From Streptomyces coeruleorubidus (GTDB lineage Bacteria; Actinomycetota; Actinomycetes; Streptomycetales; Streptomycetaceae): a stretch of 64,000 bases of DNA. A program made the translations under genes and the position numbers. The stretch spans positions 8,928,001-8,992,000 of the forward strand of contig NZ_CP118527.1 of NCBI RefSeq assembly GCF_028885415.1. Direction: 5' to 3'. The notes under the pieces were generated by a model. The model saw only the letters and a list, made by a program, of their open reading frames with translations. It had not been told where the DNA came from and made no database searches. Shown piece after piece: positions 8,681 through 16,638 of this stretch (position 1 is the stretch's first letter; each line of letters starts with the position of its first letter).

Positions 8681-9328
8681 TCAGGCGTCCCCGACCAGGA
8701 TCACCTCCAGCGTGCGCGGACCGTGCACCCCCTCGACCCGGTCCAGCTCGATGTCACTGGTCGCCGACGGCCCGGAGATCCACGTCAACGGACGTGCCGG
8801 GTCGAGGCGTTCGAGACCCTGCGGCACCGACGACACGACCTGGCCGGGGACACGCACGACGCAGACGTGATGGTCCGGAACGAGGGTGATCCGGCGCCGC
8901 CCCTGGTCGGGCGACCCGTCCAGCACGATCGTCCCGGTCTCCGCGATCGCGACCGCACAGGCCGTCACCACGCTGTCCACGCGGTCGAGTTCCTGCGGCG
9001 TGCTCTCCGCCCGGTCCGTCACCCGTGTCACCCCGGTCGACGCGAGCCAGCCCTCGTCCAGCCCGGGCGGCACGAGCACCGAAGCCGACCCTCGCTTCTC
9101 CAGCAGCCCCGCGATCAGCCCCGCCAGCCCCTCGGCGTCCGTACGGTGCACGATCGCCCGGTAGTCCGCCAGATTCTCGGCGAGCAGATCCACCGTCTCC
9201 GGGACGCTCCGGTCCCCGTGCTCACGCGCATAGTCGCGCGCAACCGCCTGCTCGTACGGAGTGTCGTCCCGTGACACGTCCGCCAGCGCGCGCCGCACCC
9301 GCCCGAGAATCCGCTCCCTGCTGTTCAC
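8681..9328 (-). CDS. lutC: L-lactate utilisation protein LutC (LUD domain)
   Basis: Component of the LutABC complex that oxidises L-lactate to pyruvate (215 aa, LUD/YkgG domain). Conserved stretches are SVVTACAVAIAETGTIVLDGSP, VPDHHVCVV and the C-terminal GPSATSDIELDRVEGVHGP. The GTG at 9326-9328 overlaps the lutB stop (GTGA). It is the last of three coupled genes, followed by a strong hairpin. In this window lutABC lies directly behind the rhamnose catabolic genes, which generate L-lactate. Confidence 0.9.
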   Translation of the reverse strand: MNSRERILGRVRRALADVSRDDTPYEQAVARDYAREHGDRSVPETVDLLAENLADYRAIVHRTDAEGLAGLIAGLLEKRGSASVLVPPGLDEGWLASTGVTRVTDRAESTPQELDRVDSVVTACAVAIAETGTIVLDGSPDQGRRRITLVPDHHVCVVRVPGQVVSSVPQGLERLDPARPLTWISGPSATSDIELDRVEGVHGPRTLEVILVGDA

Positions 9329-10803
9329 CTGGCACCGTCCTTCCCACCGCGCGTCCGCTGCCACCAGTCCCGGAACGGCTCGGCGGGCACCGGCGGCAGA
9401 TCCCGCGTCCCGCTCCACGCCTTGCCCGGGCCCGGCAGCGTACGGGGATGGAAGCGCCGGGTCCGGGAGGCGGCGCGCTGGCCGGTGCGCAGCGCGCCCG
9501 GGTGCGTGAACGCCCACCGTGCCGCACGCATCGCCGCCCGCTCGGCGGCATGCCCCTTCGCGGGCCGCAGCACCACCTTGTTGCCCTCCCGGGTGACCTC
9601 CCCGCCCTGCACCACCCGCTCCCGCAGATGCACCAGCACCTCGGGGATGTCGATGGCGACCGGGCACACCTCGTAGCACGCGCCGCACAGCGAGGACGCG
9701 TACGGCAGCGAGGCGTCGATCTCACTGCCCGTGCCCCGCAGTTGGGGGCTGAGGATGGCGCCGATCGGCCCCGGGTACACCGAGCCGTAGGCGTGACCGC
9801 CGGCCCGCTCGTACACCGGGCACACATTGAGACAGGCCGAGCAGCGGATGCAGCGCAGCGCCTGCCGGCCGACCTCGTCGGCCAGGGTGTCGGTGCGGCC
9901 GTTGTCCAGCAGCACCAGATGGAAGGTGCTCGGCCCGTCCCCGTCGGTCGTGCCGGTCCACGTCGAGGTGTACGGGTTCATGCGCTCCGCCGTCGAGGAG
10001 CGGGGAAGGGTCTGGAGGAACACCTCCAGGTCCCGCCACGTCGGCACGATCTTCTCGATGCCGACGACCGAGATCAGCGTCTCGGGCAGCGTCAGGCACA
10101 TCCGGCCGTTGCCCTCCGACTCCACGACCACCAGCGTGCCCGTCTCGGCGACCATGAAGTTGGCCCCGGAGATGCCGACCTTGGCGCGCAGGAACTTCTC
10201 CCGCAGGTGCAGCCGGGCCGCCTCGGCGAGTTCGGCGGGCGTGTCGGTGAGGCCCTCGGGGGCCGGTCGGCCCCACTCGCTCATCTCACGGGAGAAGATG
10301 TCACGGATCTCGCCGCGGTTGCGGTGGATGGCCGGGACGAGGATGTGCGAGGGGCGGTCCTTGCCCAACTGCACGATCAGCTCGGCGAGATCCGTCTCGT
10401 AGGCGCGGATGCCCTCGGCCTCCAGCGCCTCGTTGAGCCTGATCTCCTGTGTGGCCATCGACTTGACCTTGACGACCTCCGACTCGCCGGTCATCTTCAC
10501 GAGCTGGCTGACGATCTCGTTGGCCTCGGTCGCGTCGGCGGCCCAGTGCACCACGCCGCCCGCGGCCGTGACCGACTCCTCCAACTGTACGAGATAGCGG
10601 TCCAGATGACGCAGCGTGTGGTCCTTGATCCGCTTGCCCGCCTCGCGCAGCTCGGCCCAGTCGGACACCTCCGTCACGGCCTTGGCCCGCTTGGCGCGGA
10701 TGGTGTGCGTGGCGTGGCGCAGGTTGCCGCGCAGGGTCTTGTTGGCCACGGCTTCCCGCGCGGCCTCCGGAAACGCCGGCATCCCGACGAACGTCCCGCT
10801 CAT
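9325..10803 (-). CDS. lutB: L-lactate utilisation iron-sulfur protein LutB
   Basis: Iron-sulfur subunit of the LutABC lactate oxidation system (492 aa, normal length). The N-terminal LUD domain covers about 60-300. Two ferredoxin-like clusters follow: Cys318, 321, 324 and 328 (CIRCSACLNVCP) and Cys373, 376 and 380 (CGACYEVCP), as expected for [4Fe-4S] binding. The C-terminal region, rich in Arg and Trp, is typical. ATG 10801-10803 overlaps the lutA stop as ATGA, giving tight coupling. It acts in the cytoplasm, probably passing electrons to the quinone pool. Confidence 0.92.
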   Translation of the reverse strand: MSGTFVGMPAFPEAAREAVANKTLRGNLRHATHTIRAKRAKAVTEVSDWAELREAGKRIKDHTLRHLDRYLVQLEESVTAAGGVVHWAADATEANEIVSQLVKMTGESEVVKVKSMATQEIRLNEALEAEGIRAYETDLAELIVQLGKDRPSHILVPAIHRNRGEIRDIFSREMSEWGRPAPEGLTDTPAELAEAARLHLREKFLRAKVGISGANFMVAETGTLVVVESEGNGRMCLTLPETLISVVGIEKIVPTWRDLEVFLQTLPRSSTAERMNPYTSTWTGTTDGDGPSTFHLVLLDNGRTDTLADEVGRQALRCIRCSACLNVCPVYERAGGHAYGSVYPGPIGAILSPQLRGTGSEIDASLPYASSLCGACYEVCPVAIDIPEVLVHLRERVVQGGEVTREGNKVVLRPAKGHAAERAAMRAARWAFTHPGALRTGQRAASRTRRFHPRTLPGPGKAWSGTRDLPPVPAEPFRDWWQRTRGGKDGAR

Positions 10804-11555
10804 ACGGCCGGTTCCTCCTCCGTGCTCGCCAGGATCTCCGCGATGTGCACCGGCCGCATGCCGGTGCGCAGCCGGGTCATCGTCCCGCCGATGTGCATCA
10901 GGCAGGAGTTGTCGGCCGCGCACAGCACCTCGGCGCCCGTCGACTCGGCGTTGCGCACCTTGTCGGTGCCCATCGCCGCCGACACGTCGGCGTTCTTCAG
11001 CGCGAAGGTGCCGCCGAACCCGCAGCACTCGTCGGCCCCCGGCAACTCGACCAGCTCCAGCCCCTTCACGGCTTGGAGCAGCCGCCTCGGCCGGTCGCCG
11101 AGGCCCAGCCCGCGCAGGCCGTGACAGGTCGGGTGGTACGTCACCTTGTGCGGGTAGTACGCCCCGACGTCCGTCACGCCCAGCACGTCGACCAGGAACT
11201 CCGTGAGTTCGTACGTCTTCGGCACCACCGGCGCCAGCGTGGCCGCGAGGGTGTCCCCGCGCCCCTCGGCCCGGGCCCGCTCGCCCATCCGCGGATACAG
11301 CTCCCGCACCATCGCCCCGCACGAGCCGGACGGCGTCACGATCGCCTCGTACTCGCCGAAGACATCGGAGAAATGCCGGGCGAGCGGTTCGGCCTCGTGA
11401 CGGTATCCGGTGTTGTAGTGCGCCTGGCCGCAGCAGGTCTGCGCCATCGGGAAGTCGACGTCGACGCCCAGTCTCGTCAGCAGTTTCACCACGGCGCGCC
11501 CGGTGTCCGGATACAGCGTGTCGTTGACGCAGGTCAGGAACAGGGCGACACGCAT
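10800..11555 (-). CDS. lutA: L-lactate utilisation protein LutA (CCG-domain Fe-S oxidoreductase)
   Basis: Cysteine-rich CCG-domain subunit of LutABC (251 aa). Two CCG modules are visible: one with CCGQAHYNTGY near residue 42 and one with CCGFGGTFALKN near residue 180, plus HPTCHGLRGL. These bind Fe-S clusters in GlpC/HdrB-like proteins. ATG 11553-11555 has an AAGGAG SD. It starts 70 bp after the end of rhaB on the same strand, with a hairpin between, so the lut genes may be partly read through from the rhamnose operon and partly from their own promoter. Confidence 0.9.
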   Translation of the reverse strand: MRVALFLTCVNDTLYPDTGRAVVKLLTRLGVDVDFPMAQTCCGQAHYNTGYRHEAEPLARHFSDVFGEYEAIVTPSGSCGAMVRELYPRMGERARAEGRGDTLAATLAPVVPKTYELTEFLVDVLGVTDVGAYYPHKVTYHPTCHGLRGLGLGDRPRRLLQAVKGLELVELPGADECCGFGGTFALKNADVSAAMGTDKVRNAESTGAEVLCAADNSCLMHIGGTMTRLRTGMRPVHIAEILASTEEEPAV

Positions 11556-11610
11556 CGCGGCTCCTTGTGGTCGATCATCGGATGAGTCAGCGTAGTCCGG
11601 GGACGGGACC

Positions 11611-11625
11611 CGGGGGAGACCCCCG
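11611..11625 (-). terminator. Hairpin abutting the rhaB stop codon
   Basis: CGGGGG - AGA - CCCCCG immediately after the rhaB stop and 56 bp before lutA. Short stem without a U-tract, so termination may be partial. Confidence 0.4.
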
Positions 11626-13074
11626 TCAGTCCCCGGCGAGCCGGTCCTGCGCGGCGCGCCACCGCTCGGTCCCGCCGCGCGGCTCGTACCGCGTCAGCGG
11701 CTGCGTACGGACGAGCAGCCGCCGCATCCCCGTCAGGTCACCGGCCAGACCGTGGGCCCGCGCCTGCACGAGCACGTTCCCCAGGGCCGCCGCCTCCGTC
11801 GGCCCCGCCACCACCGGCAGCCCGCAGGCGTCGGCGGTCAGCTGGCACAGCAGCGCGTTGCGCGTACCGCCGCCCACCACGTGCACCACGTCGACCGGAT
11901 GCCCGGCGAGCCGCTGTGCGTCCTGGACTGCCTTGCGGTGGGCGAGGGCGAGGGAGTCGAGGATGCAGCGCGTCACCTCGGCCGGGGACTCCGGCACGGG
12001 CTGCCCCGAGGCCCGGCACGCCTCGGCGATCCGCTCCGGCATCCGCCCCGGCGCGAGAAACGCCGCGTCACCCGCGTCCACGACCGACCGCAGCGCCTCC
12101 ACCTTGGACGCCTCCAGCAGCAGCGCGCCCAGGTCCGGGGCGCCCCAGGCCCGCACGCACTCCTGGAGCAGCCACAGCCCCATGATGTTGCGCAGATACC
12201 GGACCGTGCCGTCCAGCCCCAGCTCATTGGTGAAGTTGGCCGCCCGGCTCTCCTCGGTCAGCACCGGCGCGTCCAGCTCCAGACCGGCCAGGGACCACGT
12301 GCCGGTGCAGATGTACGCGAACCGCTCCCGCCCGGCGGGTACGGCGGCCACCGCCGACGCGGTGTCGTGCGACCCGACCGCCGTCACGGGCACGGGACCG
12401 GTCAGCCCGGTCTCCTCCAGCACCGCGTCCCGCAGCACCCCCGCCGGATCACCGGGCTGCCGCAGCGGCGCGAACAGACTCAGGTCGATCCCCAGCCGCG
12501 AGGCGATGTCGTACGCCCAGTCGCGCGTCCGGGGGTCGATCAGCTGGGTCGTCGAGGCGTTGGTGAGCTCGGTGCCCTGCTCGCCGGTGAGCCAGTACGT
12601 CAGGAGGTCGGGGATGAGCAACAGCCGCTCGGCCTGGGCGAGTTGCGGTGTCGGTCGCGCCGCCGTCAGCTGGTACAGGGTGTTGAAGGGCGCGTACTGC
12701 AACCCGGTCGCCGCGTACAGTTCCTCCGCCGGGACGGTCGCCCACACCTTCTCCGCGACCCCCTCCGTCCGGGAGTCCCGGTAGTGCACGGGATTGCCGA
12801 GCAGCGCCCCGTCCGCGTCGAGCAGCCCGTAGTCCACGGCCCAGCTGTCGATACCGACGGAATCGACCTGCCCGGCCGCCTTCAGCCCGTCCAGCACCCC
12901 CGCATACAGGCTCAGGACGTCCCAGCGCAGCCCCTCGGGCACCCGCACGGGCCGGTTCGGGAAGCGGTGCGCCTCGGTCAGCTCCAGGCTGTCGGGGCCG
13001 ACGCGGCCGACCATGACGCGCCCGCTGGACGCGCCGAGGTCGACCGCGGCGTACGACTTCACGGCCGCGCTCAC
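11626..13074 (-). CDS. rhaB: Rhamnulokinase
   Basis: FGGY-family sugar kinase (482 aa) that phosphorylates L-rhamnulose to L-rhamnulose 1-phosphate. The N-terminal phosphate-binding loop VDLGASSGRVMVG starts near residue 11. The second-domain ATP site includes CTGTWSLAGLEL and VVGGGTRNALLCQ near residues 280 and 390. The length matches RhaB. The GTG at 13072-13074 overlaps the stop of the aldolase-dehydrogenase gene, so the two are coupled. It is the last gene of the catabolic group rhaI - aldolase/dehydrogenase - rhaB. Confidence 0.92.
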   Translation of the reverse strand: MSAAVKSYAAVDLGASSGRVMVGRVGPDSLELTEAHRFPNRPVRVPEGLRWDVLSLYAGVLDGLKAAGQVDSVGIDSWAVDYGLLDADGALLGNPVHYRDSRTEGVAEKVWATVPAEELYAATGLQYAPFNTLYQLTAARPTPQLAQAERLLLIPDLLTYWLTGEQGTELTNASTTQLIDPRTRDWAYDIASRLGIDLSLFAPLRQPGDPAGVLRDAVLEETGLTGPVPVTAVGSHDTASAVAAVPAGRERFAYICTGTWSLAGLELDAPVLTEESRAANFTNELGLDGTVRYLRNIMGLWLLQECVRAWGAPDLGALLLEASKVEALRSVVDAGDAAFLAPGRMPERIAEACRASGQPVPESPAEVTRCILDSLALAHRKAVQDAQRLAGHPVDVVHVVGGGTRNALLCQLTADACGLPVVAGPTEAAALGNVLVQARAHGLAGDLTGMRRLLVRTQPLTRYEPRGGTERWRAAQDRLAGD

Positions 13075-15110
13075 CGCAGGAAGGCGGCCGCGACGCCGGC
13101 GTCGACCGGGATGTGCAGTCCGGTGGTGTGGGTCAGGTCGCCGCCGGTGAGGGCGAAGACCGCGTTCGCGACGTGCTCGGGGAGCACCTCACGCTTGAGG
13201 ATGGTCCGCTGGGCGTAGAACTCACCGAGCTTCTCTTCCTCGACCCCGTACACGGCGGCCCGCTTGGCCCCCCACCCGCCGGCGAAGATCCCCGACCCAC
13301 GCACGACACCGTCCGGGTTGATCCCGTTGACACGGATGCCGTGCTCGCCCAGCTCGGCGGCGAGCAGCCGCACCTGGTGGGCCTGGTCGGCCTTGGTGGC
13401 CGAGTAGGCGATGTTGTTGGGCCCGGCGAACACGGCGTTCTTCGAGGCGATGTAGACGATGTCGCCGCCCAGCCCCTGAGCGATCATCACCCGCGCCGCC
13501 TCCCGCGACACCAGGAAGGATCCGCGCGCCATGATGTCGTGCTGGAGGTCCCAGTCCTTCGCCGAGGTCTCCAGCAGCGGCTTGGAGATCGAGATACCGG
13601 CGTTGTTGACGACGAGATCGACACCGCCGAAGGCCAGCACCGCGGCCCGGAACGCCTCGGCGATCTGCTCCTCGGACGTCACGTCCACGGTCACGGCGAC
13701 GGCCTTGTCCGGACCGCCCAGCTCCTCGGCGACCGCGGCCGCGTTCTCGCCGTTCAGATCGGCCACGACGACACAGGCGCCCTCGGCGGCCAGCCGACGC
13801 GCGATGGCCTTCCCGATCCCGCTGCCGGCACCGGTCACCAGCGCGACCCGCGTCGCGAGCGCCTTGGGCTTCGGCATCCGCTGGAGCTTGGCCTCCTCAA
13901 GGGCCCAGTACTCGATGCGGAACTTCTCGGACTCCTCGATGGGCGCGTACGTGGACACGGCCTCCGCCCCGCGCATCACATTGATGGCGTTGACGTAGAA
14001 CTCGCCGGCCACCCGGGCGGTCTGCTTGTCCTTGCCGAAGCTGAACATGCCCACGCCCGGGACCAGCACGATCGCCGGGTCGGCACCGCGCATGGCGGGG
14101 GAGTCGGGCAGGGCGTGCCGCTGGTAGTAGGCCGCGTACTCCTCGCGGTACTCGGCGTGCAGCTCCTTCAGCCGGGCGATGGCCTCGTCGAGCGGAGCGG
14201 TCGGCGGCAGGTCGAGGACCAGCGGCCGCACCTTGGTCCGCAGGAAGTGGTCCGGGCAGGAGGTGCCCAGCGCGGCCAGCCGCGGATGCTCGGCACTCGC
14301 GAGGAAGTCGAGAACCACTTCGGAGTCGTTGAAGTGCCCGACCTGAGGCCGGTCCTGGGACGCGAGGGCACGGACGTACGGCCCGAGCGCGGCGGCCCGC
14401 TCCCGGCGCTCCCCGGCACTCAGCGCGGCGTACCCGTCGATCACCGGCCCGCAGGGCTCCTCCTTGCCGCGCTCGGCGAGGAACTTCTCCGCGGTCCGGA
14501 TGATGTGCAGCGAGTTCCGCTCGCACTCCTCGGACGTGTCACCCCAGGCCGTGATCCCGTGCCCGCCCAGAATGCACCCGATGGCCTGCGGATTGGCCTC
14601 CTTCACGGCCGCGATGTCCAGCCCCAGCTGGAACCCGGGCCGCCGCCACGGCACCCACACGACACTGTCCCCGAAACACTCGGCGGTCAGCTTCTCCCCG
14701 TCGGCGGCGCAGGCGAGCGCGATACCCGAGTCCGGGTGGAGGTGATCGACGTGGGCGGCCTCGACCAGGCCGTGCATCGCGGTGTCGATGGAGGGAGCCG
14801 CGCCGCCCTTGCCGTGCAGGCAGTAGTCGAACGCGGCGACCATCTCGTCCTCGCGCTCCACGCCCGGATACACGTCGACGAGAGCCCGCATCCGGTCCAG
14901 CCGGAGCACGGCGAGTCCCGCCTCCGTGAGCGTGCCGAGATCACCGCCGGACCCCTTGACCCACATCAACTCGACATCGCCACCGGTGACGGGGTCGGTC
15001 TCGGTGCCCTTCGCGGAGGCGTTACCGCCGGCGTAGTTGGTGTTACGCGGATCGGCCCCGAGCCGGTGCGACCGGGCCAGCAGAGCGGCAGCTTCGGGAT
15101 GGGTAGCCAT
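13071..15110 (-). CDS. Bifunctional rhamnulose-1-phosphate aldolase / lactaldehyde dehydrogenase (SDR)
   Basis: Two-domain enzyme of 679 aa. Residues 1 to about 400 are a class II aldolase, with NTNYAGGNASAKG and WVKGSGGDLGTL. Residues about 430-679 are a short-chain dehydrogenase with TGAGSGIGKAIA, NNAGIS and the catalytic Tyr-x-x-x-Lys (YSATK). Proteins of this architecture cleave L-rhamnulose 1-phosphate to DHAP and L-lactaldehyde and oxidise the latter to L-lactate with NAD. ATG 15108-15110 has an AAAGGA SD; an in-frame extension to 15197 is not supported. The L-lactate product is the substrate of the downstream lutABC genes. Confidence 0.9.
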   Translation of the reverse strand: MATHPEAAALLARSHRLGADPRNTNYAGGNASAKGTETDPVTGGDVELMWVKGSGGDLGTLTEAGLAVLRLDRMRALVDVYPGVEREDEMVAAFDYCLHGKGGAAPSIDTAMHGLVEAAHVDHLHPDSGIALACAADGEKLTAECFGDSVVWVPWRRPGFQLGLDIAAVKEANPQAIGCILGGHGITAWGDTSEECERNSLHIIRTAEKFLAERGKEEPCGPVIDGYAALSAGERRERAAALGPYVRALASQDRPQVGHFNDSEVVLDFLASAEHPRLAALGTSCPDHFLRTKVRPLVLDLPPTAPLDEAIARLKELHAEYREEYAAYYQRHALPDSPAMRGADPAIVLVPGVGMFSFGKDKQTARVAGEFYVNAINVMRGAEAVSTYAPIEESEKFRIEYWALEEAKLQRMPKPKALATRVALVTGAGSGIGKAIARRLAAEGACVVVADLNGENAAAVAEELGGPDKAVAVTVDVTSEEQIAEAFRAAVLAFGGVDLVVNNAGISISKPLLETSAKDWDLQHDIMARGSFLVSREAARVMIAQGLGGDIVYIASKNAVFAGPNNIAYSATKADQAHQVRLLAAELGEHGIRVNGINPDGVVRGSGIFAGGWGAKRAAVYGVEEEKLGEFYAQRTILKREVLPEHVANAVFALTGGDLTHTTGLHIPVDAGVAAAFLR

Positions 15111-15143
15111 GACAGTTCCTTTGCAACGGAGGGTGTGTAGTTC

Positions 15144-15175
15144 AGGGGCGCGGGGAACTGCGCGACCAGCCACAA
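15144..15175 (+). repeat. Dispersed Streptomyces intergenic repeat, copy 1
   Basis: A roughly 30-bp element beginning AGGGGCGCGGGGAACTG and continuing with GCGCGACCAGCCAC lies between rhaI and the aldolase/dehydrogenase gene. A 29/30 identical copy occurs inverted at 51992-52021. I recall the same sequence downstream of many Streptomyces genes. Confidence 0.7.
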
Positions 15176-15215
15176 CCGGCCCGCAGCCCGAAATCAAACA
15201 GGACCCGGCAGACGC

Positions 15216-16376
15216 TCACGCCCCCCAGCCGGCCTGCTGCCCACCAACCCGCTCGGCCACGATCTGCTCGGCCCACCCGGACCGCCGGTACGCGGCGATG
15301 GGGTCGGGGTCCAGCCCCATCTCCTCCCGCACCTCCCGCAGCAACGGCCGCACATCCGTGTTGTACGCGTCCATCAGCACGGCATTGGCCTCCAGCACAT
15401 CACCGCTGCGCTGCGCCGCACCCAACGCCTCACCGTCGACCAGCAACGCCTTCGCCGTGGCCTCCTGCACATTCATCACGGAACGGATGATCGCCGGGAT
15501 CTTCGCCTCGATGTTGTGGCACTGGTCGAGCATGAACGCGACCTCGGGCGAGAACCCGCCGCCCCGCACGACCTCGTACATGATCCGGAACAGCTGGAAC
15601 GGATCCGCGGCCCCGACCATCAGGTCGTCATCCGCGTAGAACCGCGAGTTGAAGTCGAACCCCCCGAGCTTCCCCTCCCGGAGCAGCGTCGCCACGATGA
15701 ACTCGATGTTGGTCCCCGGCGCGTGATGCCCCGTGTCGACCACGACCTGCGCCTTCGGCCCCAGCTTCAGGCAGTGGGCGTACGCCGTGCCCCAGTCCGG
15801 CACATCGGTCGTGTAGAAGGCCGGCTCGAAGAACTTGTACTCCAGCAGCATCCGCTGCCCGTCGCCCAGCCGCTCGTAGACCTCCGCGAGCCCCTCGGCG
15901 AGCCGGTCCTGCCGGGCCCGGATGTCGTCCTGCCCGGGATAGTTCGTCCCGTCGGCGAACCACAGCTTCAGATCACTGGACCCGGTCGCATCCATGATGT
16001 CGACACACTCCAGCAGATGGTCGACGGCCTTCCGGCGCACAGAAGCCTCCGGATGACAGATGCTCCCGAGCTTGTAGTCGTCGTCCTGGAACGTGTTGGA
16101 GTTGATCGCGCCGAGCTTCACCCCGCGCTGCTCGGCATGCTTCGCCAGCGCCGCGTAGTCGTCGACCTTGTCCCACGGAATGTGCAGGGCGACCGTCGGG
16201 GCGACCCCCGTGAACTCGTGCACATTCGCCGCGTCGTCCAGCTTCTCGTACGGATTGCGCGGCACACCCGCTTGCGCGAACACCTTGAAGCGCGTGCCCG
16301 AGTTCCCGTACGCCCACGACGGCGTCTCGACTGCCTGGGTCTTGAGAGCGGCCTTCACCGCGGCGAGCTCGGTCAC
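15216..16376 (-). CDS. rhaI: L-rhamnose isomerase (Pseudomonas/actinobacterial type)
   Basis: TIM-barrel sugar isomerase (386 aa) converting L-rhamnose to L-rhamnulose. Metal-site neighbourhoods are LEYKFFEPAFY, VVDTGHHAPGTNIEF and FDFNSRFYADDDLMVG. This is the RhaI type found in Pseudomonas and Streptomyces rather than E. coli RhaA. GTG 16374-16376 is chosen because AGGAGC lies 6 bp upstream and VTELAAVKAAL is a natural start; the frame is open a further 12 codons. It is the first gene of the minus-strand catabolic operon and is divergent from the transporter operon. Confidence 0.9.
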   Translation of the reverse strand: MTELAAVKAALKTQAVETPSWAYGNSGTRFKVFAQAGVPRNPYEKLDDAANVHEFTGVAPTVALHIPWDKVDDYAALAKHAEQRGVKLGAINSNTFQDDDYKLGSICHPEASVRRKAVDHLLECVDIMDATGSSDLKLWFADGTNYPGQDDIRARQDRLAEGLAEVYERLGDGQRMLLEYKFFEPAFYTTDVPDWGTAYAHCLKLGPKAQVVVDTGHHAPGTNIEFIVATLLREGKLGGFDFNSRFYADDDLMVGAADPFQLFRIMYEVVRGGGFSPEVAFMLDQCHNIEAKIPAIIRSVMNVQEATAKALLVDGEALGAAQRSGDVLEANAVLMDAYNTDVRPLLREVREEMGLDPDPIAAYRRSGWAEQIVAERVGGQQAGWGA

Positions 16377-16416
16377 GTCAGGGCTCCTGAGGCATCGGGT
16401 CGTGACGACCACTGAA

Positions 16417-16428
16417 TGAAACGATTCA
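16417..16428. promoter_or_regulatory. LacI-type operator candidate upstream of rhaI
   Basis: TGAAACGATTCA, an imperfect palindrome with central CG matching the usual LacI-family half-site pattern (5 of 6 base pairs), 41 bp upstream of the rhaI start. The likely binder is the LacI-family regulator at 23192. Confidence 0.5.
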
Positions 16429-16513
16429 GGACGCGAAGTTATGGGCCCCCCGAAGGGGTGTCAACCCCTCCGGCTCACACGGTTACTCGTGACCAGGGCG
16501 TGACCTTCTATAC

Positions 16514-16528
16514 TCGAAACTTTTTCGA
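16514..16528. promoter_or_regulatory. Second palindrome in the rha divergent promoter region
   Basis: TCGAAA - CTT - TTTCGA, perfect 6-bp arms, in the AT-richer stretch between rhaI and the transporter ATPase. A possible operator or promoter element for the transport operon. Confidence 0.4.
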
Positions 16529-16638
16529 CCGGAACCCATTGACGTGACATGCGCGACCCGCCTAACGTCCCGGCAACCCAGTTGAAACCTTTCACGACGC
16601 CGAGAGGGCCGTCCCGCCGGCGTCGTCGAGGAGCCCCC

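Noticed and set aside
13113..15140. Plus-strand open frame of 675 codons
   Set aside because: Antisense to the aldolase/dehydrogenase gene and without recognisable motifs.
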